Source of the DNA: a virus
IMG/VR virus record: IMGVR_UViG_3300036444_000035
Location: 1 to 29,652 of that record
Direction: 5' to 3' (one strand)
DNA length: 29,652 nucleotides
Shown here: in pieces, positions 1-7,295 of the stretch
Numbering within the stretch: position 1 is the first letter of the stretch
Layout: every line of letters starts with the position of its first letter
Translations under genes and position numbers: made by a program
Notes under the pieces: generated by a model
Told to the model about the DNA's origin: nothing
What the model saw: the letters and a program-made list of their open reading frames with translations, nothing else
The model's database searches: none

Positions 1-645
1 ATGGACGGATTCGGCCTCAACCTTCGCTGGGTCACGGAGCCGCCAATCATTTTGCACACCGGCGTCCAGTTCGCTTTGCGCGCAAAAAAGATGCTAGAGG
101 ACTTGGCCGGCTGGGACGAGGTGCAAATACCGGAGGAGGATGGCTATCGACCGGATAAGCTGGACTTTATAACAAACATCGACAGTCGAGACTGGAAGAT
201 CGTAAAGCGAACCCATCAAGAGCGGTGGAATCTGCGCATCAAGGCCACCGTAGACCTAGTCGAGGACATGTGCAACGTGGGCGAAGGCGACAACGATCAC
301 CTGTACATCGAGTACCGAGTCTCGGGCGGGCCGGTTGGACTGATGGTGATGTCCAACGCGAACACTCTTGGCCACTGCTCGATCAGCCTCCTGGTAACGC
401 ACCCGGGTTCCGACAATGCAGGCGGTGTACTCATAGAGTTTGCCGTGAAGCAGGCGGTCGATTGGGGCTTCAACGGCAAGATAACGCTGTATCCCAATGA
501 TGACGAGTGCATGCGGGCCTACGAGGCACTGGGCTTTGACTATCAAGGGTCAATGTTCCTCGACCCGAGCAAGTCAGGGAAGTGGACAAAGGTCGGCAAG
601 ACGTGGAAGCTGACGAGCCAACTCGGAAAACTCTACCGGGCCTAG
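1..645 (+). CDS. GNAT-like N-acetyltransferase domain protein
   Basis: This 214-residue protein has a GNAT-like C-terminal half. A strand-turn segment (SISLLVTHPGSDNAGGVLIE, about 127-146) is followed by a helix and then the typical late motif NDDECMRAYEALGF (about 166-179), which in this family packs next to acetyl-CoA. The canonical pyrophosphate-binding R/Q-x-x-G-x-G/A signature is degenerate here (SDNAGG), so cofactor binding is not certain. Residues 1-90 match nothing I recognise. The substrate cannot be inferred. The window starts exactly at the ATG, so the upstream region is not visible and the true start could lie elsewhere. It belongs to the flanking, probably chromosomal, part of the window rather than to the phage cluster. 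Confidence 0.6.
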   Translation: MDGFGLNLRWVTEPPIILHTGVQFALRAKKMLEDLAGWDEVQIPEEDGYRPDKLDFITNIDSRDWKIVKRTHQERWNLRIKATVDLVEDMCNVGEGDNDHLYIEYRVSGGPVGLMVMSNANTLGHCSISLLVTHPGSDNAGGVLIEFAVKQAVDWGFNGKITLYPNDDECMRAYEALGFDYQGSMFLDPSKSGKWTKVGKTWKLTSQLGKLYRA

Positions 646-822
646 AGTGCGTCACGCACCCTGACTGAATCGCCGCCGTCAAAAACCAGTTGGTGGTACA
701 CTCTGATAGGGCCACTCGCCGAACGAATACACTCTCTGCAGACGCGGGGAGCTGAGTGACTCTGAACCGCCCGAAACTCTCCAGTGGCATCTAGGCTTGC
801 CGAATCGCACGGGGTAGGCGCG

Positions 823-1293
823 CTACGACTCGTCATGGGCCGCTCTTGGTCGAGGGGCCGGCCGGACCAACTGCTGAGTCGCGTAACCGGCGCACACCAG
901 CCCGATCACTCCGAACCAGGCTGCCCGCAGCGGCCGCCGGGTCTCGTCACCCCCGAGCAACACGATTGCACAAACCGCGAACATGGCGGTACCGAGCGCC
1001 AAGACGGCCAAGTACGGCACCAGCATCCCGCGACCGCGCAGCCGAGTCCCGCAACCGTGGCACTGGTAGCCCGGGTCCGGGCTGATCGGGTTGGACGGGA
1101 GGCGTTCGAGTTCTGGCGACTTGCACCTCGGGCATTCCCACCGTGGGGGAGGCGGCGGCGGTGCTGCCCTGCGAAGGTTGCTCAGGTTCGGGACCGTCAC
1201 CTCGCGGCCACAGGTGCATCGGACCGCCGATCCGGCGTCGCCGGCAACGACCGGGATTTCACGCCCGCAGCCGCAAGGAACCTGGAACCCCAT
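823..1293 (-). CDS. Zinc-ribbon membrane protein of planctomycete type
   Basis: The protein has 156 residues. Two CxC/CxxC-type pairs in the first 40 residues (PCGCGRE and RCTCGRE) suggest one compact zinc-ribbon-like unit. A poly-proline linker follows, then a second ribbon (CPRCKS near 54-59 and CHGCGTR near 78-84). Two hydrophobic segments close the protein (about 90-113 and 124-142). This layout, with ribbons tethered to the membrane and the phrase TVPNLSNLRR, is common in planctomycete proteins of unknown function, from recalled family style. A GGAGG ribosome-binding site lies about 6 bases before the ATG. It is a lone leftward gene flanked by non-coding DNA. Its role is unknown. Confidence 0.75.
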   Translation of the reverse strand: MGFQVPCGCGREIPVVAGDAGSAVRCTCGREVTVPNLSNLRRAAPPPPPPRWECPRCKSPELERLPSNPISPDPGYQCHGCGTRLRGRGMLVPYLAVLALGTAMFAVCAIVLLGGDETRRPLRAAWFGVIGLVCAGYATQQLVRPAPRPRAAHDES

Positions 1294-1526
1294 CTATGCC
1301 TCCGCAAAATCGCCGAACGACAACCTCAGTAGTCGCGGCGGTGAGTGCAACCCTCTTCCGCCACACCAAGCCGCTGGTCAGTCTAACGCGTACCACACGC
1401 CGCCGCAACGACGAGGTCGACCCACTTCAGCCCGCCCGCCCTCAAGCCCGACTTCTTTGACGCCGTCCTGCTATGGTGACGCCGCCCCAGTCTGCAAAAC
1501 CAGTCGACACTACACTCCATTAGGGC

Positions 1527-1880
1527 ATGGAAAACGCCACGCAGCAGCCGAGCAAGCCGATCGTCACCGCCGAACTGGTGGCCCTACTCAACGCCGACGA
1601 GGGGCTTCGCTGGCGTCTCCGCGACTACTACTGCAGCCGTTGCCGCCACCTCGCCGAAGCCGCCGTCGCCGCCCCGGACGAGGAGACGCAGCGGGAGTTA
1701 CTGGCCCGGCTGGCGGAGGCCGAGGCCGAGCGGGACGAGTTCTTCGCGGCCTTCTGGTGGGCGGCAAACTTCATCTCGTCGTTCCCGGTCGAAAACCCGC
1801 CGCAAGTGTCCTACATCGACGGCCGGTGGAAGGTCACGGAGACTTGGCAGGAGCGGATGGGACGGCCGCGGCGGCCGTAG
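1527..1880 (+). CDS. Hypothetical small protein, helical, Ala/Glu-rich
   Basis: This 117-residue protein matches no family I recognise. The middle (about 35-75) is predicted to form long amphipathic helices rich in Ala, Glu and Arg. It contains a CSRCRH motif (about 37-42) and ends with an aromatic stretch (FFAAFWWAANF) followed by a short basic tail. The codon bias agrees with the neighbouring genes, and no overlapping frame is more convincing. No strong Shine-Dalgarno sequence precedes the ATG. A GC-rich inverted repeat spans the stop codon (about 1861-1879). It is probably a host gene. Confidence 0.5.
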   Translation: MENATQQPSKPIVTAELVALLNADEGLRWRLRDYYCSRCRHLAEAAVAAPDEETQRELLARLAEAEAERDEFFAAFWWAANFISSFPVENPPQVSYIDGRWKVTETWQERMGRPRRP

Positions 1881-1954
1881 CACACGCGGACAGTCGTTGT
1901 TGAAAGGAGAGCAAAGCAGTGATCAGGGCTTGGCGCAGGGTGAGGTTGTTCGAC

Positions 1955-2212
1955 CTACCAGACCTTCCACCAGGGCTTTTCTGCCTGAGCAGATCCAGGT
2001 GGCCCTTGCTTGTCAGCACTACTCGCGCCCGAAGGCGGACTTATGCATGGACAATTGAACCTGCTGTGGCCACAGTAGCCACAGTACTTCTCGTTTGAAG
2101 TGTAACCAGACGCCACTCGTGTGCGCTTCGCTTGGCCTGGTGACAGCAGTAAAGAGCCACACATGCGGCAGTAGTTGTGGCCCTGAGTCCTGTACTGTTG
2201 GCAACATGACAT
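1955..2212 (-). CDS. Small double zinc-ribbon protein
   Basis: This 85-residue protein has a first CC...C..C cluster (residues 3-4 with CRMCG) and a second C..C...C.C cluster (KYCGYCGHSRFNCPC), consistent with two small zinc-binding ribbons. A disordered Ser/Pro tail ends in the aromatic peptide PWWKVW, a C-terminal style I associate with planctomycete proteins. I chose the ATG at 2212 because an AAGGAGG ribosome-binding site lies 8-9 bases upstream. A longer reading from a TTG at 2233 would bury that site. Function is unknown. Confidence 0.55.
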   Translation of the reverse strand: MSCCQQYRTQGHNYCRMCGSLLLSPGQAKRTRVASGYTSNEKYCGYCGHSRFNCPCISPPSGASSADKQGPPGSAQAEKPWWKVW

Positions 2213-2306
2213 CCGAATGCCCTCCTTCGCCAATCGTATTTCTCAGTCTACAGCGAAATCGCAATATCCGCAAGCACTACGGGCGAACGAAGGGCACTTG
2301 ATTCTG

Positions 2307-2318
2307 AGAGACGTCTCT
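2307..2318. promoter_or_regulatory. 12-bp perfect palindrome upstream of the CHAT gene
   Basis: The sequence AGAGACGTCTCT is a perfect palindrome, in the 221-base gap between the divergent small zinc-ribbon gene and the CHAT protease gene. A dimeric regulator site is possible. A single palindrome of this size can occur by chance, so confidence is low. The rest of the gap (2213-2433) shows nothing else I can identify. Confidence 0.25.
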
Positions 2319-2433
2319 GGCTAGGGGCGTGTATCGGAATGGCCGACAACCGACATTCCGGCAGGCGCCCTCGCGGGGTAGAGTTAGGGGTGGTTGATGG
2401 CCCCTCCCCACCGCTTAGCCCCGCGAGTGAGCA

Positions 2434-3693
2434 GTGCAAACCGTCCTCGTCCTGGCGTCCTCGCCAACCGATCAAGGTCCGCTCCGACTTCAAAAAGAAG
2501 AGAAGGTCATCCGGAACTCGCTCAACAGCGCCGTGAACCGGGAGCAGTTCCGGCTCGTGACGAACCCCGCCGCAACGGTCGACGATCTCCGCCAATCCCT
2601 GCTGAACCACACGCCGACGGTCGTCCACTTCAGCGGCCACGGTGGCGGGAAGACCGGGCTGTGCTTCGAGGACGAGCAGGGGTTCACGCACCCGGTCAAT
2701 GGCGACCGACTTGCCAAGCTGTTCCATCTCGTCCAGGAAGACGTGAAGTGCGTGGTCCTGAACGCCTGCTTCTCGGAGGAGCAGGCAAGGGCCGTTTCTC
2801 AGCACATCGATTTCGTGATCGGGATGAAGGACGAGATCGGCGATCCGGCCGCGATCAAGTTCGCCCAGGGCTTTTACGAGGCCATCTGGGCCGGCCAGTC
2901 GTTCGAGAAGGCATTCAAGTTCGGGTGCAGTGCCATCGACACCGCCAACATCCCGGAAGAGAACGTCCCGGTCATCCTCAAGAGTCCGAGGCTCGGCGGC
3001 CTGCGGCTTACGTATTCCGAAGAGACGCAGACGATTGAAAACTGGATCTTGCAGTATCTCAACTCAGGCGACGACGATCGGGCCAGAATGACCACGCTGG
3101 GCAATGACAACAAGAAAAAGATCGATGCGACTAGGAAGCATACCCCGCCCAGGAAGTGGTCCTCTGTTTCCGTGCTGAGCATCGCCGAAGATGTGGATGG
3201 GTTCAAGGCAGTGCAGGCCATCATCAGGAGCGGACTGGAGTCGGGCGAGCAGATCTTCTATCTGAAGCCGGCCGGAGACTCCTATCTCTTGGACTGGGAG
3301 GCAACCGCGTGCTGGTGGCCAGTCCCGCTCAAGACGTTCAAGGCTCTGTGGCCGAAGCAGCCAATGAGAGTGCGCGTTCTGGCCGAACTGTCCGACTACT
3401 TCAACTGCGGACACGAGCCGAGGGAGTTCTATAGCATCCGGATGTATCACTTATACGATGGGTATATTCACGGCTACATCGGCAAGCGTAACCCACACTG
3501 CGGACGGCTTGTCCGGCTGCTGTACGATGGATACCAGCACAGGATTGCGCTCGAGATCGTAGCGGTAAAAGATCCCTCCCACGTCCAGATCACGGAACTG
3601 GTTTCGGAGTCCTGGGTTGTGCCTGATGAGGGCGACTCGCGCGAAACTCCCGCACTCCCTGCCCCGCCCCGAAACGGCGCCGCCCCGGCCTAG
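2434..3693 (+). CDS. CHAT-domain caspase-like protease with unknown C-terminal domain
   Basis: The protein has 419 residues. Residues 1-200 form a CHAT domain, a clan CD cysteine peptidase related to caspases and separase. The opening strand VLVLASSPTDQGPLRLQKE is typical, the catalytic His is in HFSGHG (His69) and the catalytic Cys is in NACFSE (Cys112). Residues about 240-400 form a second globular region, rich in Trp and Tyr (for example ACWWPVPLKTF), that I do not recognise. It may sense a signal or hold the substrate. The start is a GTG, and an in-frame TGA ends 3 bases before it, so no longer start exists. CHAT peptidases are known effectors in several bacterial immune and cell-death systems, but no obvious partner gene is present here. 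Its stop codon overlaps the first copy of the phage repeat motif. Confidence 0.85.
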   Translation: MQTVLVLASSPTDQGPLRLQKEEKVIRNSLNSAVNREQFRLVTNPAATVDDLRQSLLNHTPTVVHFSGHGGGKTGLCFEDEQGFTHPVNGDRLAKLFHLVQEDVKCVVLNACFSEEQARAVSQHIDFVIGMKDEIGDPAAIKFAQGFYEAIWAGQSFEKAFKFGCSAIDTANIPEENVPVILKSPRLGGLRLTYSEETQTIENWILQYLNSGDDDRARMTTLGNDNKKKIDATRKHTPPRKWSSVSVLSIAEDVDGFKAVQAIIRSGLESGEQIFYLKPAGDSYLLDWEATACWWPVPLKTFKALWPKQPMRVRVLAELSDYFNCGHEPREFYSIRMYHLYDGYIHGYIGKRNPHCGRLVRLLYDGYQHRIALEIVAVKDPSHVQITELVSESWVVPDEGDSRETPALPAPPRNGAAPA

Positions 3694-3700
3694 ATAGGCC
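3687..3700 (+). promoter_or_regulatory. Start-site dyad motif, copy 1
   Basis: GGCCTAGATAGGCC is a perfect dyad (GGCCTA/TAGGCC around a two-base centre). It abuts the ATG at 3701 and overlaps the CHAT stop codon. It matches the shared pattern GCC-TANNTA-GGC found at ten phage gene starts. No Shine-Dalgarno sequence is present. Confidence 0.55.
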
Positions 3701-4084
3701 ATGCCCGAAGCCTACGCCCCGGACCGCGACACCAGGACCGGCCAGTTCCTCCCCGGCAACCGCATCGCCCACGGCCGGCCCAATCCGCAGGCCGGCGTCC
3801 GCCTTCAGCTCCACGCCGCATTCCTCCAGGCCGTCGGCACCGATCGACTGCGGGAAGTGATTGAGCGTCACCTCCTCTTGATCCAGGAAGCCCGCCCCAG
3901 AGATGCCGCCCCGCTCCTGGAACTCCTCTACGCCTACTGCCTGGGCAAGCCGATCGCCACCGTGAGCATGGACGTCAGCACCGAGTCTGCCCCGTCCCCC
4001 ATCGTCCTGGACGCCGAGGATGTGGCCGCCCTGGAGCGGATGCGGGCCAAGCTCAGCTTGCCTTGCGACGGTGACGCCCAGTGA
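3701..4084 (+). CDS. DUF5681-like protein, possible small terminase-associated protein
   Basis: The protein has 127 residues. The N-terminus TRTGQFLPGNRIAHGRPNPQ has the short G-x-F-x-P-G-N...GRP signature seen in DUF5681-like proteins, which often sit beside phage terminase genes. The middle is helical, and the C-terminus (VLDAEDVAALERMRAKL) looks like a capping helix. A small terminase or DNA-binding role is plausible but not shown, and the large terminase is 4.1 kb away. Translation starts directly after the dyad motif with no ribosome-binding site. The next gene overlaps it by 4 bases, so the two form an operon. Confidence 0.6.
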   Translation: MPEAYAPDRDTRTGQFLPGNRIAHGRPNPQAGVRLQLHAAFLQAVGTDRLREVIERHLLLIQEARPRDAAPLLELLYAYCLGKPIATVSMDVSTESAPSPIVLDAEDVAALERMRAKLSLPCDGDAQ

Positions 4085-4263
4085 CTGACATCGAGGTTGA
4101 GGGGCTTGAGGGCGGCGTCCTGTTCTTGAGGGGCAAGGACGGCAGCATTCTCAGGGTGAACGTGGCAATCACCGGCATCCGCTGCGACGAATCGGATGTC
4201 CTGTGGTTCACGGCACGGTCAGTCGGCGGATTGAAGCGGGTGCGAAAGGGCGACGAAAAGTAG
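4081..4263 (+). CDS. Hypothetical 60-residue protein
   Basis: The GTG start overlaps the stop of the upstream gene (GTGA), the usual sign of translational coupling. The sequence has alternating hydrophobic strands (EGGVLFLRGKDGSILRVNV, then DVLWFTARSVGGL) and suggests a small beta-barrel-like fold. I recognise no family. Its partner is presumably the DUF5681-like protein. Confidence 0.45.
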   Translation: MTDIEVEGLEGGVLFLRGKDGSILRVNVAITGIRCDESDVLWFTARSVGGLKRVRKGDEK

Positions 4264-4317
4264 GTCCGATAAGAACACTTCTGTCGTTAACTGGTCTTGC
4301 GATCAGTGTTTCCCAGG

Positions 4318-4376
4318 CCCCCCGGGGGGGGGGGGCAGGAGTTTAGCAACCGGCTGAGGGGGGTGGTTTGCCCCCT
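4318..4376. other. C6G12 tract and G/C hairpin in a convergent gap
   Basis: Six C are followed by twelve G (4318-4335), then comes a hairpin with arms AGGGGG (4357-4362) and CCCCCT (4371-4376). The gap lies between the ends of two converging genes, where terminators are expected. The G-run could also form a quadruplex. The exact homopolymer length is prone to sequencing error. Confidence 0.4.
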
Positions 4377-4453
4377 GAACCCCCCGGGCAGTTTTCCAAC
4401 AAGGGGCAACATCGAGCGGAGCAAAGGGACGGGAGAACATCCAGAGGGTGGCC

Positions 4454-4488
4454 GGAGGGAGAGGGGGAGGCTCTGCCCGTCTCCCTCC
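4454..4488 (-). terminator. Possible terminator hairpin for the leftward membrane-protein gene
   Basis: Perfect 9-bp arms GGAGGGAGA (4454-4462) and TCTCCCTCC (4480-4488) enclose a 17-base loop. The hairpin lies 13 bases past the stop of the leftward gene 4502-5725. No T-run follows on that strand, so termination is only a guess. Confidence 0.4.
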
Positions 4489-4501
4489 AGGGAGTGTGCC
4501 A

Positions 4502-5725
4502 CTACCTCGTCGCCGTTGGGGTGGTGGGCGTGGCCACCGGCCCCTGCACTTTCGGCAAAGGTTCTGGTCGGGGTGGCACTGCCTGTGGAGCAGGTGCAGG
4601 CATCTTCGGCATCGGCGTGGGATGGAGACGGGGGTCCGGTTCGCGCCAGGCACGGATCAGGAAGGTCTCCTCGTCACCGATCTTGACCGTTCGCTTCCTA
4701 GTGAAGCCGATGTCTGGGAACCGCACCACGGCCTGCCGTTGAAGCGTGTAGATACCATCCTCTTCAACCCGGATCAGTAGGGCAAACCGCTCTGGGCGGT
4801 TCGAGTCCAGCCACACGGATGCCTGCGAGCCAATCGCGGTCTGCATGCTCGTGCTGAGGCCCGGGTTCGGATCGGACGACAGGAGCGTGCCGGATACCAC
4901 CGCACCCGCCTGGCAGTCTTTGGGGATGTAGAACTTGTAGCAGTTGGCCCCCTGCTGGTTCCCGACGCCATTGACCTTGGCCGACTTCCCGCTCGGCACA
5001 GGCGACTTGGTCACGACCAACTGCATCTCCTGCACTTGCACCCCGGAAACCGAATCCCGCTTTTGAACGTCGAACAACACGAACCGCTGGGGTACCGTGT
5101 AGAAATCCCGGCCGTCGTCTGAGACAAGATGCTCGGGCGAGCCGAACCCCGGGTACTCGTCCGAGCGGATCGGCGGCGGGGCATCACTGCCTTCGTAGTA
5201 GTCGACGGGATCGAACTGCCAGACGATGTAGAGGTGAACGGCGCCGCAAGCGGCCAGCATGACGCCTCCGGCAGCGATCGCGTACAGAACGAGTCGCCGG
5301 AAGGCCGGAGCCTCGGAGCCACCACCGGCCTTCAGGATGCTCTTGTGAATCCTCCAGGACAGGATCCCGAGGGCCATCGCGGCCAACCCCGCCAGGAACA
5401 GCTCTGCCCGGAGGGCTTGCCAGCTCACCAGCGCTGCCCCGAGAGATCCGGCGCTCAGCACGACCCATCCGATGAGCTTGAAGAACGCCTCATATGGCTT
5501 GAGGGCGTCTCCGGTCATCACCGCCGCAGCCGCGACTTGTGGGCCGGGAGAGGGGTTAGGGGCGGGCGGTTGGGGCGGAACGGCGTGAGCGGGGGCGGCT
5601 TCTGCGGCGGGCGCAGGCGGAGCGACTTGGGCGGGAGTGACTTCTTCGGCGGGTGCAGGTGGGGCGAGGAGTTCTTCTTGTGCTTGGGAAAGGCGGGACC
5701 CGTTGGCGGATAGCGGTTCGGCCAT
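4502..5725 (-). CDS. Three-helix membrane protein with a large extracytoplasmic domain
   Basis: The protein has 407 residues. The N-terminus is a long Ala/Pro/Glu-rich disordered stretch (about 15-75). It is followed by two closely spaced hydrophobic segments (about 83-120) and a third (LVLYAIAAGGVMLAACGAVHLYIVW, about 140-165). The remaining 240 residues are soluble, with a Pro-rich tail (from about 370). No enzyme motif is visible. I chose the ATG at 5725 because GGAGGA sits about 6 bases upstream; an in-frame ATG 29 codons earlier lacks such a site. It lacks the phage start motif, so it may be a host gene or cargo inside the element. Function is unknown. Confidence 0.7.
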   Translation of the reverse strand: MAEPLSANGSRLSQAQEELLAPPAPAEEVTPAQVAPPAPAAEAAPAHAVPPQPPAPNPSPGPQVAAAAVMTGDALKPYEAFFKLIGWVVLSAGSLGAALVSWQALRAELFLAGLAAMALGILSWRIHKSILKAGGGSEAPAFRRLVLYAIAAGGVMLAACGAVHLYIVWQFDPVDYYEGSDAPPPIRSDEYPGFGSPEHLVSDDGRDFYTVPQRFVLFDVQKRDSVSGVQVQEMQLVVTKSPVPSGKSAKVNGVGNQQGANCYKFYIPKDCQAGAVVSGTLLSSDPNPGLSTSMQTAIGSQASVWLDSNRPERFALLIRVEEDGIYTLQRQAVVRFPDIGFTRKRTVKIGDEETFLIRAWREPDPRLHPTPMPKMPAPAPQAVPPRPEPLPKVQGPVATPTTPTATR

Positions 5726-5841
5726 GCTGATTCCTCCAGCTGTGGTGCCTGGGCAGGTTGAGTATTCGCTCAGCCAGTAGTTCCTTGACGGCAGAGTTTG
5801 GGTGCAAATCACAAGCCAGAAAATGGCCGTTCGGCGACGCG

Positions 5842-6039
5842 TTACAGTCTCTCATCTCCACTCCACCCGACGGCCCGGAGCAGGCGGTCCACCAGCACTG
5901 TCGTGGCCGCGACGACGGTGGGCGTCTCGCCGTTCAGGTCGATGCCAGTGGCCCACTCCGAGACGTGGAGCAGGAGGACGGCTAGGGCGGCGGCGAGGGC
6001 GAGGCGTTGGTTCGTCGGGTTGCTGAGTTCTTGCGCCAC
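5842..6039 (-). CDS. Small membrane protein, holin-like
   Basis: This 65-residue protein has one clear hydrophobic helix (RLALAAALAVLLLHVSEW, about 12-29) and a weaker second one (TPTVVAATTVLVDRLL, about 39-54), with a charged C-terminus. Size and topology fit a holin or a small phage membrane protein, but holins are not identifiable by sequence alone. The start is a GTG placed directly after a copy of the phage dyad motif (6040-6054), which supports the reading frame and its membership of the element. No endolysin is adjacent. The 116 bases between it and the gene to its left (5726-5841) show nothing identifiable. Confidence 0.5.
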   Translation of the reverse strand: MAQELSNPTNQRLALAAALAVLLLHVSEWATGIDLNGETPTVVAATTVLVDRLLRAVGWSGDERL

Positions 6040-6054
6040 GCCGGTACGTAGGCC
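6040..6054 (-). promoter_or_regulatory. Start-site dyad motif, copy 2
   Basis: Read on the minus strand this is GGCCTACGTACCGGC, immediately followed by the GTG of the holin-like gene. The TACGTA core is itself palindromic. No Shine-Dalgarno sequence lies between motif and start. Confidence 0.55.
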
Positions 6055-6089
6055 CCACGTTCGCGTTTATCGGCCCCACGTGGGCCGAT
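6051..6089. promoter_or_regulatory. Direct repeats and palindrome between divergent genes
   Basis: GGCCCCACGT occurs at 6051-6060 and again at 6072-6081, 21 bases apart, about two helical turns. The second copy is part of a near-perfect palindrome, with arms ATCGGCCC (6069-6076) and GGGCCGAT (6082-6089) around a 5-base centre. It lies between the leftward holin-like gene and the rightward HNH-like gene, a natural place for an operator serving both. Confidence 0.4.
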
Positions 6090-6180
6090 CGGGGGCGGGG
6101 GTGGGTGTTTGGCCGGTCGAGGGGTAGAGGCCGCTACGGACATTTGTGCGCAGGTCGCTGTCGGGTACGCTGGGGAGGGA

Positions 6181-6999
6181 ATGTGTATCTTCTTTCGGAA
6201 TGCCCCAATGGAATGCGGCCCCACAACCAACCCCCGTTGCTACGCCCGACAACTCCGCGACTGCCACGGCTCGATCACCCAGGAACACGTAGTCTCCCGA
6301 ACACTACTGGACGCAGTGTGGGAGGGTGAGCGGGGTGGCCGGGTCTACGGACTCACCTTTCTGAATCGGAAGGCGACGCCCGAAAACCCGGCCCGGCTCA
6401 GCATCGCCAGCCTGACGGCCAGGATTCTGTGCGAGCGCCACAACAGCCAGTTGTCCAAGCTCGACACCGAGGCCGCGAAGTTGTTTCGTGGATTGGAGCG
6501 ACTTCGGGCGGGGGAGGAGAACGGCGAATCGGTCGCCGCGAACACCTACATCAACGGCGACCGCGTCGAGCGATGGATGCTCAAAACTCTGCTCAACGGG
6601 GCATACAGCGGCAACTTCCCCGTCCCCTTCGTGAGGAGTTTCGCCGGCCAACTGCCCCCTGATGAGGTGCTCCAAGTCATCTATCGCGGCGCCCCTTTCG
6701 CAGCTGGAGAGGGCCTCTACATGGGCCTCGCTCCGGCACTCGTCAACCACGAGGTATTTCAGCTGGAGGTAGTGGGCCACCAGACGGGCATCGTGGGACT
6801 GCGGGTGTGGATGTTCGGCACGCTATTCACCCTGGTGTTGAGCAAGGAACGGGAGTCCTTTCCCGAGCTGGACCGGGCGAGCTACCGCCCTCGCCGAATC
6901 GTCACCGCGAACACCCGCAACTCGATCCTGTTCTCGTGGGATGGCGAAAGCAGCGGCCAGGTTTTCCAGATTGCCCGTTCACCGACGCGCCCGGAGTAG
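6181..6999 (+). CDS. HNH-type endonuclease-like protein
   Basis: The protein has 272 residues. The first 100 residues carry the pattern of a zinc-containing HNH variant: a Cys-rich opening (Cys12, Cys20, Cys28), the SITQEHVVSRTLL segment with Glu35-His36, and ILCERHNSQLSKLD with Cys84, His87 and Asn88. This spacing (C..C, EHxxSR, LCxxHN) recurs in a family of phage and bacterial HNH proteins. The C-terminal 170 residues are unfamiliar. The ATG at 6181 follows a GGGGAGGGA purine block; earlier TTG-initiated readings lack support. HNH proteins beside terminase genes often assist packaging, but this one is 1.2 kb from the terminase with two leftward genes between. Confidence 0.6.
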   Translation: MCIFFRNAPMECGPTTNPRCYARQLRDCHGSITQEHVVSRTLLDAVWEGERGGRVYGLTFLNRKATPENPARLSIASLTARILCERHNSQLSKLDTEAAKLFRGLERLRAGEENGESVAANTYINGDRVERWMLKTLLNGAYSGNFPVPFVRSFAGQLPPDEVLQVIYRGAPFAAGEGLYMGLAPALVNHEVFQLEVVGHQTGIVGLRVWMFGTLFTLVLSKERESFPELDRASYRPRRIVTANTRNSILFSWDGESSGQVFQIARSPTRPE

Positions 7000-7006
7000 C
7001 CTTCGC

Positions 7007-7246
7007 TCATGCGGCGGGCTGGCTCCAGAGCGGAAGATCAGGCACGTCGTAGTACGCCCGGTGTCCATTGCGGGTGGCTTCCCTGCGGATGAGTAGGCCG
7101 AGGCCAGCTAACTCCTTCAGGTGGTGTTGGGTCAGTCCCCTCGCCTTGAACTGGTCGGCGAGCCACTTGAAGGTGATCAGCCGATTCCCGGTCCTCTCCA
7201 TCCGCTCCTTCACTGCTTCAACCGCCAGGTTCAGTTCGGGTGGCAT
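7007..7246 (-). CDS. Small winged-helix-like protein
   Basis: This 79-residue protein has a pattern typical of a winged helix-turn-helix: ITFKWLADQFKARGLTQHHL as helices, then LAGLGLLIRREATRNGHRAYYDV as a recognition helix plus wing. The ATG at 7246 is favoured because GGAG lies 6 bases upstream; an in-frame ATG at 7276 would add ten residues. It lies directly downstream of the leftward DUF3102-Dam gene and is probably co-transcribed. A regulator of the divergent phage operons is possible, but no target is shown. Confidence 0.6.
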   Translation of the reverse strand: MPPELNLAVEAVKERMERTGNRLITFKWLADQFKARGLTQHHLKELAGLGLLIRREATRNGHRAYYDVPDLPLWSQPAA

Positions 7247-7295
7247 CGTCATCTCCAAAATATGGGCGACTGCCATAGCTTGCCGACTGTCCCAA

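Noticed and set aside
647-659. GTGCG-TCA-CGCAC hairpin after the GNAT-like gene
   Set aside because: The stem is only 5 bp with no T-run, too weak to call a terminator. The rest of the gap to 822 shows nothing identifiable.
784-1332. Rightward open frames opposite the zinc-ribbon gene
   Set aside because: They are Arg/Pro-rich shadows. The leftward frame has paired CxxC motifs, membrane segments and a good ribosome-binding site.
1294-1526. Possible promoter elements in the gap before 1527
   Set aside because: TTGACG- and TACACT-like words occur, but their spacing does not fit a promoter, and nothing else can be supported in this gap.
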